Source: Triticum aestivum (taxonomy: Eukaryota; Streptophyta; Magnoliopsida; Poales; Poaceae). From it: a stretch of DNA of 64,000 nt. Of the stretch, positions 1 through 10,081 are shown one piece after another (positions within the stretch are counted from its first letter, which is position 1; every line of letters starts with the position of its first letter). A model generated the notes under the pieces. It was given only the letters and a program-made list of their open reading frames with translations, ran no database searches and had not been told where the DNA came from. The stretch lies in NCBI RefSeq assembly GCF_018294505.1, contig NC_057800.1, positions 177,180,113 to 177,244,112 of the forward strand, given 5' to 3'. The position numbers and the translations under genes were made by a program.

Positions 1-475
1 TTTCCCCCTCATGCTAGCCAAATTCTTTGCACCAAGTAGAGATACTACTTATGCTTCCAAATATCCTTAAACCCAGTTTTTCCATGAGAGTCCACCATAT
101 TTACCTATGGATTGAGAAAGATCCTTCAAGTAAGTTGTCATTGTTGCAAGCAATAGAAATTGCTCTCTAAATTTTTATGACCTATTAGTGTGGAGAAAAT
201 AAGCTTTATACGAGCTTGTGATATGGAAGAAATTAAAGCGACGGACTGCATAATAAAGGTCCCTATCACAAGTGGAAATATAAAGTCACGTTCTTTTGCA
301 TTAAGATTTTGTGCATCCAACCATAAAAGCACATGACAACCTTTGCTTCCCTCTATGAAGGGCCTATCTTTTATTTTTGTCTTATACCTTATACAACAGT
401 CATGGTGATCTTCACCTTTCCTTTTTACACTTTATCCTTTGGCAAGCACTATGTGTTGGAAAGATCCTGATATAT
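1..475 (+). mobile_element. Athila-type Gypsy 3' internal fragment
   Basis: This stretch is nearly the reverse complement of 52740-53200, the non-coding region between the extra ORF and the 3' LTR of the minus-strand Athila-type element described at 50719-58721. Here it reads in the plus orientation. Homology runs from the first base to about 463-475, where a short TA repeat (tatatata) begins and the Mutator sequence takes over. The short open frame on the minus strand at 138-332 has no family resemblance and is treated as chance. The element continues off the left edge of the window. Confidence 0.75.
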
Positions 476-499
476 ATATATATATACTCCTTATCATAC

Positions 500-2247
500 C
501 TCAAGGTGTGTCCTTTCTCTCATACATGGCCAACTAAGCTGAGAAGTGAGAAGTTCAAGCCGGCAAAGAGCAGGTGGGTTGCTGATGTTGTGCTGGATTG
601 GGTGAGAAAGAACCCAGATATTGGCCCTACTGCTCTTCAAGAGAAGATCCATGAGAAGTACCACTTCACGGTGCCATACATGCGTGTATCTCGTGGTAAG
701 GACAAAGCAATGGATATGATTAGTGTAAAATGGGAAGATAGCTTCCATCGTCTCTATAGTTTCAAGGCTGAGGTGGAGAAGTGTTCTCCTGGTAGTGTAG
801 TGGAAATAGACAAAGAGACTATGCAGTACACAATCAAAGGAAAAGTGAGGGAGAAGGAATGCTTTAGGAGGGTGTTTCTTTCATTCAAGGCATGTTGGCA
901 AGGCTTTTTAAATGGATGTCAACCATACTTGGCTGTAGACTCAACTGCACTAAAGGGGAGATTCAAAGGGCAACTAGCTTCTGCTTGTGCCATTGATGGC
1001 CGTAATTGGCTTTGCCAAGTTGCATATAGGGTGCTAGAGACAAAATCATCTGAAAGTTGGGCTTGGTTTCTTCAAAATCTGTGTGGGCTTATTGGGCATC
1101 CTGAAGGACTAGTCATACACACTGATGCTTGCAAAGGTTTAGAGATAGCAGTAGAACACGTGTGGCCTGGAGTGGAGCATAGGGGTGTATGAGGCATCTT
1201 GCTGCAAATTTTTGAAAAAAATTCAAGGGCAAGGTCTATGATGATAATCTTTGGGCTGCAAGCTTAACTTTCATCTCTAGAAAGCACAATTGGCATATGA
1301 AACAAATCCTTGCTAAGAAGAGTGTCCAAAAATATATGGCTGAACACCACACAAAGATATGGTATAGAAGCAAGTTCAATGAAATCTGCAAGGTTGACTA
1401 CGTCAATAACAACCTCGCAGAGTCATTTAATAGCAAAGTTAGGAAAGTTAAGTCTCTTCTTATTGTTGACATGTTGGACAAGATGAGGCAGATGATAATG
1501 GAGAAGTTTGATCTACGGATGAGGGTAACATTAGAAAAATGGCTTGGCCATCTCATAATACCAAGTGTGATAAAGACACTGCATGCCAAATCCAAAGGTA
1601 AATGTCTTGTATTCTTTCAATTGATTAATTTCATAACAACTAAATTCAATGATTAGTGTTTTGTGTTCTTTTCAGGGTTGAAGATGATTGTAATTAGACG
1701 CACTAATGCTGAGGTAGAAATTACTGCAGTGGACAAAGAGAAAAGGGAATGGAGGTACCCTGTTGACAAAGCAAAGGAAACATGTAGCTCCAGGCAATGG
1801 AAGGTCAAGGGTTCGCCATGTATCCATGCCCTGTACTTTATTACTTCACTATGAGGTCCGGTATCAGAAATTGAACCATATGTACATGAGTTCTACTCCA
1901 TTGCAAAATTTAAGGCCGCGTATGCGGACAACATACCTGCAATGGTAGGCAAGCAACAATGGGACATTGTTGACCCTGGCTTCAAACTAAATGCTCCAGT
2001 GTTGAGGAGGCCAAAAGGCCGACCAAGGAAAACTAGAATTAGATCTAGTGTTGAAGGTGCTGGCGTGGGCGCTAGGAAAAGGAAGTGCAAGCGATGTGGA
2101 GGCTTCAGGCACATTGCCAAATTGTGCACAAATCCTGTTGAACCAGCATTTGGAGAAGATGAGGCTGACCTCCAAGCTAGGGAAGCCCCTTTTGTGGCAG
2201 GAGAAGGCGACCTTGAACTATCAATGGTTGCAATCCCTGGACTATAA
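500..2247 (+). pseudogene. MULE transposase pseudogene (MULE domain, SWIM finger, zinc knuckle)
   Basis: The product would cut and rejoin DNA at the transposon ends in the nucleus. Domains in order are a DDE MULE core, a SWIM zinc finger, an AT-hook-like RPKGRPRK stretch and a C-terminal CX2CX4HX4C zinc knuckle (Cys 2086, Cys 2095, His 2110, Cys 2125). Candidate catalytic residues are Asp at 938-940 (LAVDS), Asp at 1124-1126 (IHTDA) and Glu at 1420-1422 (NLAESFN). The frame changes just before 1189. In-frame TGA codons lie at 1213-1215 and 1852-1854, both with coding homology on each side. A 78-base intron at 1598-1675 (GTAAAT...TTTTCAG) restores the frame between the core and the SWIM part. 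The SWIM signature reads C-S-S rather than C-x-C at 1783-1791, so one metal ligand is lost. The gene is non-functional. Confidence 0.9.
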
Positions 2248-2969
2248 ATGATTGCAAGTTCTGCTAGGTAACATGAAAAGAACATGTGCTTTTCTATATG
2301 TATTTTCAACATCTATTTTCATTCTTTTATGCAACATGACTAACTTCTGTACAGCTCAAAGACAAGTTTGAAGAAAACAAGTGTGAAGAAAACATAGAAG
2401 AATACTAGGAAAAGGAAGGACATGCAAAATGAAGTTTGTACCACAACCGAAGGACGTGCTGGTGGATTTGTTTCGTCTCCCATGCATATTCGAGTTGAAA
2501 ATGCGGAACCACCAGACAGTCCTGCTAAAAACACAAGAAGAAAAATGAAGCTACATATGTGAAGTTTGTGTGATCGTGACCTTATGCTTGTGAACCTGGA
2601 CATCCTTCTTTTCAACCTTATGCATGTTTAAGAATTTGGACATTTATATTTCGACCAGCAAGTGGATGTTATTGAACCTTATTTATGTTTGTGAACCTGA
2701 TTTTGCGTGTGCTAAGAAACCAACAAGTTGATATTTTAAACCTTATTTATGTCTGTGAACCACTTTGTGTTTGTGTCATTTTCAGAAAATGGGCAGCCAC
2801 CATGCTGAAATTTTCAGAGAAATTTAGAATACCATGTGATCCTGCTGTCATATGTGTTGTTTCTGTCAATTAGTGTGTGACCGTCAGAAAAAATTGGGCA
2901 TGATAGTCTGCCTCATTTGTTTATGTCTACTAGTACATATATGGGATATATCTCCTTCTACACCATAAC

Positions 2970-3043
2970 ATCTCCTTAGCTCAGTTGGTTAACTCGTGCC
3001 TTACTGGAGGTCGTGGTCTTGGGTTCGAAACCCCATGATGCAA
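2970..3043 (+). other. tRNA-like sequence with A-box and B-box
   Basis: TTAGCTCAGTTGG near 2976 resembles a Pol III A-box and GGGTTCGAAACCC near 3021 is a near-perfect B-box with a T-arm-like stem. The spacing is tRNA-like, but the D stem and anticodon stem pair poorly, so a working tRNA is unlikely. It lies inside the right part of the MULE. It could be a captured tRNA pseudogene or the head of a tRNA-derived SINE. Confidence 0.45.
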
Positions 3044-3280
3044 TTTTTATTCTCTTTTCATGCGCCCGTTACATATGGTCCCACAAGTCAACAGAGAGAG
3101 AGGGGGGTTCACAAATAGGGATATGGGTATTTCTGTCATCTACCTCCAGTCAACGTGCATTAACCAGACGGTAACGGTGAAAATGGTATTTCTGAGTTTG
3201 TGTCTAACGGAACAGTGGCATTTTTTATTAGTGAAAACATTTAGTGGCAAAATTGAGTAGTGTTATACAGCCGGTGGCAA

Positions 3281-4343
3281 AACTGATAAAAACCTTTCAT
3301 ATAAAGTGCATTGAATACTATGAGAAGTTTGATTCCTTATGATTGTTTTGAGATATGAAGATGGTGATATTAGAGTCATGCTAGTAAGTAGTTGTGAATT
3401 TGAGAAATACTTATGTTAAAGTTTGTGAGTCCCGTAGCATGCATGTATGGTGAACTGTTATGTGATGAAGTTGGAGCATGATTTATTTATTGATTGTCTT
3501 CCTTATGAGTTGTGGTCGGGGATGGGCGATGGTCTTTTGCTACCAATCTATCCCCCTAGGGGGATGCGCATAGTACTTTGTTTCGATGACTAATAGATTT
3601 TTCCAATAAGTATGTGAGTTCTTTATGACTAATGTTGAGTCCATGGATTATACACACTCTCACCTTTCCACCATTGCTAGCCTCTCTAGTACCGCGCAAC
3701 TTTCGCCGGTACCATAAACCCACCATATACCTTCCTCAAAACAGCCACCATACCTACCTAATATGGCATTTCCATAGCCATTCCGAGATATATTGCCATG
3801 CAACTTTCCACCGTTCCGTTTATTATGACACGCTTCATCATTGTCATATAGCTTTGCATGATCATGTAGTTGATATCGTATTTGTGGCAAAGCCACCATT
3901 CATCATTTTTTATACATGTCGCTCTTGATTCATTGCACATCCTGGTACACTGCCGGAGGCATTCACATAGAGTCATATTTTGTTCTAAGTATCGAGTTGT
4001 AAGTAAATAAAAGTGTGATGATCTTCATTATTAGAGCATTGTCCCATGTGAGGAAAGGATGATGGAAACTATGATTCCCCCACAAGTCGGGATGAGACTC
4101 CGGACAAAAAAAGAGGCCAAAAAATGAGAGAAGGCCCAAGAAAAAAATGAGAGAAAAGAGAGAAGGGGCAATGCTACTATACTTTTACCACACTTGTGCT
4201 TCAAAGTAGCACCATGATCTTCATGATAGAGAGTCTCCTATGATATCATTTTCATATACTAGTGGGAATTTTCATTATAGAACTTGGCTTGTATATTCCA
4301 ATGATGGGCTTCCTCAAAATGCCCTAGGTCTTCATGAGCAAGC
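3281..4343 (+). mobile_element. Internal fragment of non-autonomous Athila-type Gypsy
   Basis: The sequence closely matches 25770-26893, part of the non-coding internal domain of the element at 22052-29190, in the same orientation and almost without gaps. It contains no credible coding frame; the 64-98 codon frames around 3632-3976 are not conserved as proteins. Homology ends at 4343, where the BARE/Angela 3' LTR begins, so this was the target sequence on that side. The expected continuation does not reappear at the other BARE end. Confidence 0.8.
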
Positions 4344-5475
4344 TGTTGGGGAACGTAGCATGCAATTTTAAAAAAATCCTACGATCACGCAAGATCTATC
4401 TAGGAGATGCATAGCAACGAGAGGGCGAGAGTGCGCCCATGTACCCTCGTAGACCGAAAGTGGAAGTGTTTACCTCTCGACCAATACTATCATCCAATAT
4501 ATCAGTCCAATATATCAGTCTTTACCTCTCGACCATTTCGAGACTCCTCGTCATGTCCGTGATCTCATCCGGGACTCCGAACAATCTTTGGTCACCAAAA
4601 CACATAACTCATAATACAAATCATCATCGAACGTTAAGCGTGCGGACCCTACGGGTTCGAGAACTATGTAGACATGACCGAGACACCTCTCCGGTTAATA
4701 CCCAATAGCGGAACCTAGATGCTCATATTGGTTCCCACATATTATATGAAGATCTTTATCGGTCGAACCGTAATGACAACATACGCAATTCCCTTTGTCA
4801 TCGGTATGTTACTTGCCCGAGATTCGATTATCGGTATCTTCATACCTAGTTCAATCTCATTACCGGCAAGTCTCTTTACTCGTTCCATAATGCATCATCC
4901 TGCAACTAACTCATTAGTCACATTTCTTGCAAGGCTTATCATGATGTGCATTACCGAGAGGGCCCACATATACCTCTCCGATACTCTGAGTGAAAAATCC
5001 TAATCTCGATCTATGCCACCCCAACAAACACCTTCGGAGATACCTGTAGAGCATTTGTATAATCACCCAATTACGTTGTGACGTTTGATAGCACACAAGG
5101 CAATCCTCCAGTACCCGGGAGTTGCATAATCTCATAGTCAAAGGAATATGTATAGATCATGAAGAAAGCAATAGCAATAAAAAATTGTGATCATTATGCT
5201 AAGCTAATGGATGGGTCTTGTCCATCAGATCATTCCCCTAATTATGTGATCTCGTTCATCAAATGACAACACATGTCTATGGTTATGAAACCTAACCATC
5301 TTTGATTAACGAGCTAGTCTAGTAGAGGCATACTAGGGACACTGTGTTTTGTCTATGTATTCACACATATATCAAGTTTCCGATTAATACAATTATAGCA
5401 TGAATAATAAACATTTATCATGATATAAGGAAATATAAATAACAACTTTATTATTGCCTCTAGGGCATATTTCCA
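4344..5475 (-). repeat. BARE/Angela 3' LTR with internal deletion
   Basis: The copy begins TGTTGGGGAACG in plus orientation (the LTR 3' end) and ends gcatatttcca (the LTR 5' end). At 1132 bp it is shorter than the complete LTR at 59726-61464 (1739 bp). About 600 bp between the Athila-side 'gtggaagtg' segment (near 4465) and the 'tctttac' segment (near 4520) is missing relative to 58722-59725. A short duplication (ccaatatatcagt twice, 4494-4520) marks the deletion point. Confidence 0.88.
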
Positions 5476-5491
5476 GTCTTCCACTTCCACT
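5476..5491 (-). other. Polypurine tract of BARE/Angela element
   Basis: On the minus strand GTGGAAGTGGAAGAC lies directly before the 3' LTR. It sits where the plus-strand DNA primer of Copia elements is expected and follows the end of the RNase H coding sequence. Confidence 0.7.
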
Positions 5492-5508
5492 AGAGTCAAT
5501 AATCTAGA

Positions 5509-7196
5509 TTACATTGTAATGATTCTAACACCCATGGAGTCTTGGTGCTGATCATGTTTTGCTCGTGGAAGAGGCTTAGTCAACGGGTCTGCTACATTCA
5601 GATCCGTATGTATTTTGCAAATCTCTATGTCTCCCTCCTTGACTTGATCATGGATGGAGTTGAAACGTCTCTTGATGTGTTTGGTTCTCCTGTAAAATAT
5701 AGATTCCTTCGCCAAGGCAATTGCTCCAGTATTGTCACAAAAGATTTTCATTGGACCCGATGCACTAGGTATTACACCTAGATCGGATATGAACTCCTTA
5801 TCTAGACTCCTTCATTCGCTGCTTTCGAAGCAGCTATGTACTCCGCTTCACACGTAGATCCCGGCACGACGCTTTGGTTGGAACTACACCAACTGACAGC
5901 TCCACAATTCAATATGAATACGTATCCGGTTTGTGACTTAGAGTCATCTGGATCAGTGTCAAAGCTAGCATCGACGTAACCATTTACGATGAGTTCTTTG
6001 TCACCTCCATAAATGAGGAACATATCCTTAGTACTTTTGAGGTATTTTAGGATGTTCTTGACTGATGTCCAGTGATCCACTCCTGGATTACTTTGATACC
6101 TCCCTGCTAGACTTATAGCAAGGCACACATCAGGTCTGGTACACAACATTGCATACATGATATTACCTATGGCTGAGGCATAGGTAATGACTTACATTTT
6201 CTCTCTATCTTCTACAGTGGTCGGGCATTGAGTCTGACTCAACTTCACACCTTGTAACATAGGCAAAAACCTTTCTTAGACAGATCCATTTTGAACTTCT
6301 TCAAAACTTTATCAAGGTATGTGCTTTGTGAAAGTCCAATTAAGTGTCTTGATCTATCTCTATAGATCTTGATGCCCAATATATAAGCAGCTTCATCGAG
6401 GTATTTCATTCAAAAACTCTTATTCAAGTATCCTTTTATGCTATCCAAAAATTCTATATCATTTCCAATCAACAATATGTCATCCACATATAATACTAGA
6501 AACACTACAGAGCTCCCACTCACTTTCTTGTAAATACAGGCTTCTCCAAAAGTCTATATGAAACCATATGCTTTGATCACTTCATCAAAGTGTATATTCC
6601 AACTCCGAGACGCTTGCACCAGTCCATAAATGGATTGCTGGAGCTTACACACTTTGTTAGCACCTTTAGGATCGACAAAACCTTCTGGTTGCATCATATA
6701 CAACTCTTCTTTAAGAAATCCATTACGGAATGCAGTTTTGACGTCCATTTGCCATATTTTATAATCATAAATGTGGCAATTGCTAACATGATTCGGACAA
6801 ACTTAAGTATCGCTACGGGTGAGAAGGTCTCATCATAGTCAACTCCTTAAACTTGTCAAAAACCTTTTGCAACAAGTGGAGCTTTGTAGACAGTAACATT
6901 CCCATCAACGTCAGTCTTCTTCTTGAAGATCCATTTATTCTCTATGGCTTGCAATCATCGAGCAAGTCAACAAAGTCCACACTCTGTTCTCATACATGGA
7001 TCCCATCTCAGATTTCATGGCCTCAAGCCATTTTGCATTATCTGGGCTCATCGGCGCTTCCTCATAGTTCGTAGGTTCGTCATGGTCTAGTAACATGACT
7101 TCCAGAACAAGATTACCATACCACTCTAGTGCGGAACGTACTCTGGTTGACCTACGAGGTTCGGTAGTAACTTGATCTAAAGTTTCGGCCAAACTC
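5509..7196 (-). pseudogene. BARE/Angela pol: reverse transcriptase and RNase H remnant
   Basis: The C-terminal half of a Copia polyprotein, which copies element RNA into DNA and degrades the RNA template. From the N-terminal side there is a linker with TEPRRSTR and NYEEA (7192-6935), the reverse transcriptase start MDVKTAF (6748-6554), a YVDD-type catalytic motif on the minus strand near 6474-6508, the MYAMLCTRPDVCLAISL block and RNase H part (6158-5802), and the C-terminal DNTGAIALAKE to DPLTKPLPRAKHD block (5751-5509). Segments lie in different frames and are separated by stops and frameshifts, for example near 6160-6550 and 6750-6930, so no functional enzyme is encoded. The order of domains and strong similarity to BARE/Angela pol make the assignment firm. 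Confidence 0.9.
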
Positions 7197-7946
7197 GTAA
7201 CTCAAATATTTGCCTCCGTGATCAGATCGTAGAAAACTTTATTTTCTTGTTATGATGATTTTCCACTTCACTCTGAAATTCTTTGAACTTTTCAAATGTT
7301 TCAGACCTGTGTTTTATTAAGTAGATATACCCATATATGCTCAAATCATCTGTGAAGGTCAGAAAATAACGATACCCGCCGTGAGCCTCAACACTCATCG
7401 GACCCGTCAGCTATGTATTATTTCCAATAAGTCAGTGGCTCGCTCCATTGTTCCAGAGAACTAAGTCTTAGTCATCTTGCCCATGAGGCTTCGTTCGCAA
7501 GCATCAAATGATTCATAATCAAGTGATTCCAAAAGTCCATCTGCATGGAGTTTCTTCATGCGCTTTACACCAATATGACCTAAACGGCAGTGCCACAAAT
7601 ATGTTGCACTATTATTATCAACTTTGCATCTTTTGGCATCAATATTATGAATATGTGTATCACCACGATCGAGATTCAATAAAAATAGACCACTCTTCAA
7701 GGGTGCATGACCATAAAAGATATTGCTCATATAAATAGAACAACCATTATTCTCTAATTTAAATGAATAACCGGCTCGCATCAAACAAGATCCAGATATA
7801 ATGTTCATGCTTAACGCTGACACCAAATAACAATTATTTAGGTCTAAAGCTAACCCCGAAGGTAGATGTAGAGGTAGCGTGCCGACGGCGACCACATCGA
7901 CCTTGGAACCATTCCCGACACGCATCGTCACCTCGTCCTTAGCCAA
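7197..7946 (-). pseudogene. BARE/Angela integrase remnant with large internal deletion
   Basis: The segment 7946-7461 encodes the end of the protease region and the GAG-pre-integrase domain; LWHCRLGHIG is the zinc-binding start of Copia integrases. Beyond an in-frame TAG near 7461, the remaining integrase N-terminal core can still be read on the minus strand (HGGYRYFLTFTDD, then SETFEKFKEFQSEVENH) down to about 7200. There it jumps directly to the linker that precedes reverse transcriptase. The rest of the DDE core and the C-terminal integrase domain (roughly 200 codons by comparison with the family) are absent. An enzyme lacking these parts could not integrate DNA. Confidence 0.85.
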
Positions 7947-8218
7947 TCTTCGTTTAATCCGTAGCCCCTATTTCGAGTTGCAAATATGAGCAACAGAACC
8001 AGTATCAAATACCCAGACGCTACTACGAGCATTAGTAAGGTACACATAAATAACATGTATATAAAATATACCTTTGTTCACTTTGCCATCCTTCTTATGC
8101 GCCAAATACTTGGGGCAGTTCCGCTTCCAGTGACCAGTTCCTTTGCAGTAGAAGCACTCAATTTCAGGCTTGGGTCCAGACTTGGGCTTCTTCCCAAGAG
8201 TGACAACTTGCTTGCCAT
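7947..8218 (-). pseudogene. BARE/Angela gag zinc knuckle and protease start
   Basis: Reading downstream from the Cassandra junction, this part of the polyprotein shows the continuation KQVVTLGKKPKSGPKPE, a CX2CX4HX4C zinc knuckle (CFYCKGTGHWKRNC) that binds nucleic acid in the capsid, and the aspartic protease motif FDTGSVAHICN. A TAG stop at 7968-7970 follows CNSK, where the family normally has a Gln codon, consistent with a C-to-T change. The N-terminal half of gag lies at 19816-20506 on the other side of the composite insertion, with the duplicated CCAT at both edges. Confidence 0.88.
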
Positions 8219-8481
8219 TGTACCGCCCCGGACACACCCGCCGATGGTCGTTACTCCTGGCGGGATCTAGACTGGCCCCACAGATCAATACTAGTCTTTT
8301 CTGCACACTTTGTCCTCACTCGTGCGCATCCAGGAGCAACTTCCTGGTCGGTCACCCATCCTGAAACTACTCCAAGCTGAGCACGCTTAACTTTGGAGTT
8401 CTGTCCGAATGGCTTTCAGAAAAGAAGGAATTCATTATTGATATTAGTAGTCTATCATCCCTATTAAGCCAGGCTATCACA
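8219..8481 (-). repeat. Cassandra 3' LTR (263 bp)
   Basis: On the minus strand it runs from TGTGATAGCCTGGCTT to GGGGCGGTACA. It is the same length as and closely similar to 19553-19815, and contains the 5S-rRNA-like block that defines Cassandra. The outer edge abuts BARE gag sequence with the CCAT duplication; the inner edge abuts the polypurine tract. Confidence 0.9.
8317..8417 (-). other. 5S-rRNA-like segment in Cassandra LTR
   Basis: On the minus strand AGTTAAGCGTGCT (8392-8380) matches the 5S box A and GGATGGGTGAC (8361-8351) matches box C, at 5S-like spacing and preceded by AGAACTCC. The rest is diverged from real 5S rRNA, so this is an LTR-borne Pol III-type promoter region and not a 5S gene. 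Confidence 0.88.
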
Positions 8482-8677
8482 TACACCCCCACTTAGAGGA
8501 ACCGACGTCCTCATCGGGCCATAGGAACGTTCCCTCTTGGCACATACGTCTGTGCATCCAGTCCGGTACATGTGCCATGTCGTGTGCCACGATGGGTCAC
8601 AAACGTCATGAACAACATGACCGCATACCTGTCCGCAAACATCCGTGTAACCGCGAGGGTCGGCTCTGATACCAACT
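8482..8677 (-). other. Cassandra internal domain with PPT and primer-binding site
   Basis: This 196-bp segment is the whole short internal domain of the TRIM. Next to the 3' LTR, the minus strand reads CTCTAAGTGGGGGTGTA, a polypurine tract (about 8482-8498). At the other end TGGTATCAGAGC (8674-8663) matches the tRNA-iMet primer-binding site. No ORF is expected in Cassandra; the overlapping open frames at 8464-8754 are not conserved proteins. At 8678 it switches into the LARD LTR. Confidence 0.82.
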
Positions 8678-10081
8678 TGTAGCGCCCAAGATGCGGTTCT
8701 ATCCCAATCACGTGATGAATTCATGATTGGGGCACAACCGCATTTCAAGCGCATAGCAATGTGGATATCATTACATCATACCATGTACTGAATGGATGAG
8801 AATACAAGATAAAGGCTTACACTCGCCGCAAGCCACAACATGAATACATCAATACATCAATACATAGCAATCATCATACAGAAGAGCAGGATCTGACTAC
8901 GGATGAAATAAAACAAAAAAAGAACGACATCCACCCTGCTAATCCCAGGCTCCCCGACCCGGAACCTATCCATTGATCGAAGAAGAAGAAGAAGAACTCC
9001 AAAAGCAATCAAGCATCACTCTCACGTCAGATCATCGCATTACATGTACCTGCAACTGTGGTTGTAGTAAACTGTGAGCCAGGAGGACTCAGCAATCCCA
9101 TTAACATGGGTATCAAGACTAGCAAAGCTTAATAGGTATGGAATGGATAAGTGGTGAGATTGTAGCAAGCACTAAGCACTGTATGGTGGCTAACTTATGA
9201 GTACAAGAGTAAGATGAGAAACTACGCAAACGGTTGCAAACTAGTAATGATCAAGAAGTGGTCTTGAACTACTTACATTCAAACATAACACCACCGTGTT
9301 CTCTTCTCGAACTCATTCGAAAAGAGACACGTCACGGTTACACACGCGGTTGGTGTATTTTATTTTGAATCTCGTGTCAAGTTCTCTACAACCGTACATT
9401 AAAAATTCCCATCTGCCACATAGCCGCGGGAATGGCTCTCCAAAGTTTAAACTCTGCAGGGGTGTCCCAACTTAGCCCATGACAAGCTCACAATCCGTGG
9501 AGACAATCCTACATCTCGGGACCCTCCGATCAGACTCGGAATCCCGGTGCACAAGACATTTCGACAATGGTAAAACAAGTCCAGCAAGACATCGCGGCGT
9601 GCCGACACCCTGATAGTAGCCGCGCGTATCTCGTCCCATGCCACGTCCGGATGAACACTACGTACGGCAACCAAATACCCTAGGTGAAGGGGCGGCACCA
9701 CAAGTGGCTCTGTTTTGGGACCAACACCATCAGCACAGGCCCCCTGTATTATGTTGAAAGAATCCTCGGGGACGCAACCGCCTATGCTAATTAATTAATT
9801 ATCAGGTTTAGTTATTATGTTGGGAAAAAGGTAAAACCAATGTTGGGCCTTGCTGGAAGAGATTTATTCAAAGCGAACTGTCAAGAGGGGCCCATAAACC
9901 CTCATCATGTTAGGAACGCAAAATCAAGGAACATAACACCGGTATGACGGAAACTAGGGCGGCAAGAGTGGAACAAAACACCAGGCAAAAGGACGAGCCT
10001 TCCACCCTTTACCAAGTATATAGATGCATTAATTAAATAAGAGATGTTATGATATCCCATGATATCCATGTCCCAACATGG

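Larger units (their letters stand above)
476..3280 (+). mobile_element. Truncated Mutator-like (MULE) DNA transposon
   Basis: The segment holds a decayed MULE transposase (about 500-2247), a 3' non-coding part, a tRNA-like sequence near 2970-3043, and a right end at about 3280. Read inward on the minus strand, the right end begins ggtttttatcagttttgcc, which resembles grass Mutator terminal repeats. No matching inverted copy is visible at the left end: transposase homology starts abruptly after the TA repeat at about 476-500, so the left terminal repeat and N-terminal coding part are missing. The flanks (1-475 and 3281-4343) come from different parts of Athila-type elements, so no target duplication can be paired. 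Family assignment is firm; end positions are approximate. Confidence 0.85.

Noticed and set aside
8317..8417. 5S rRNA gene
   Set aside because: Only promoter-box regions match 5S; the segment is inside a 263-bp LTR present twice with TG...CA ends. It is the Cassandra LTR.
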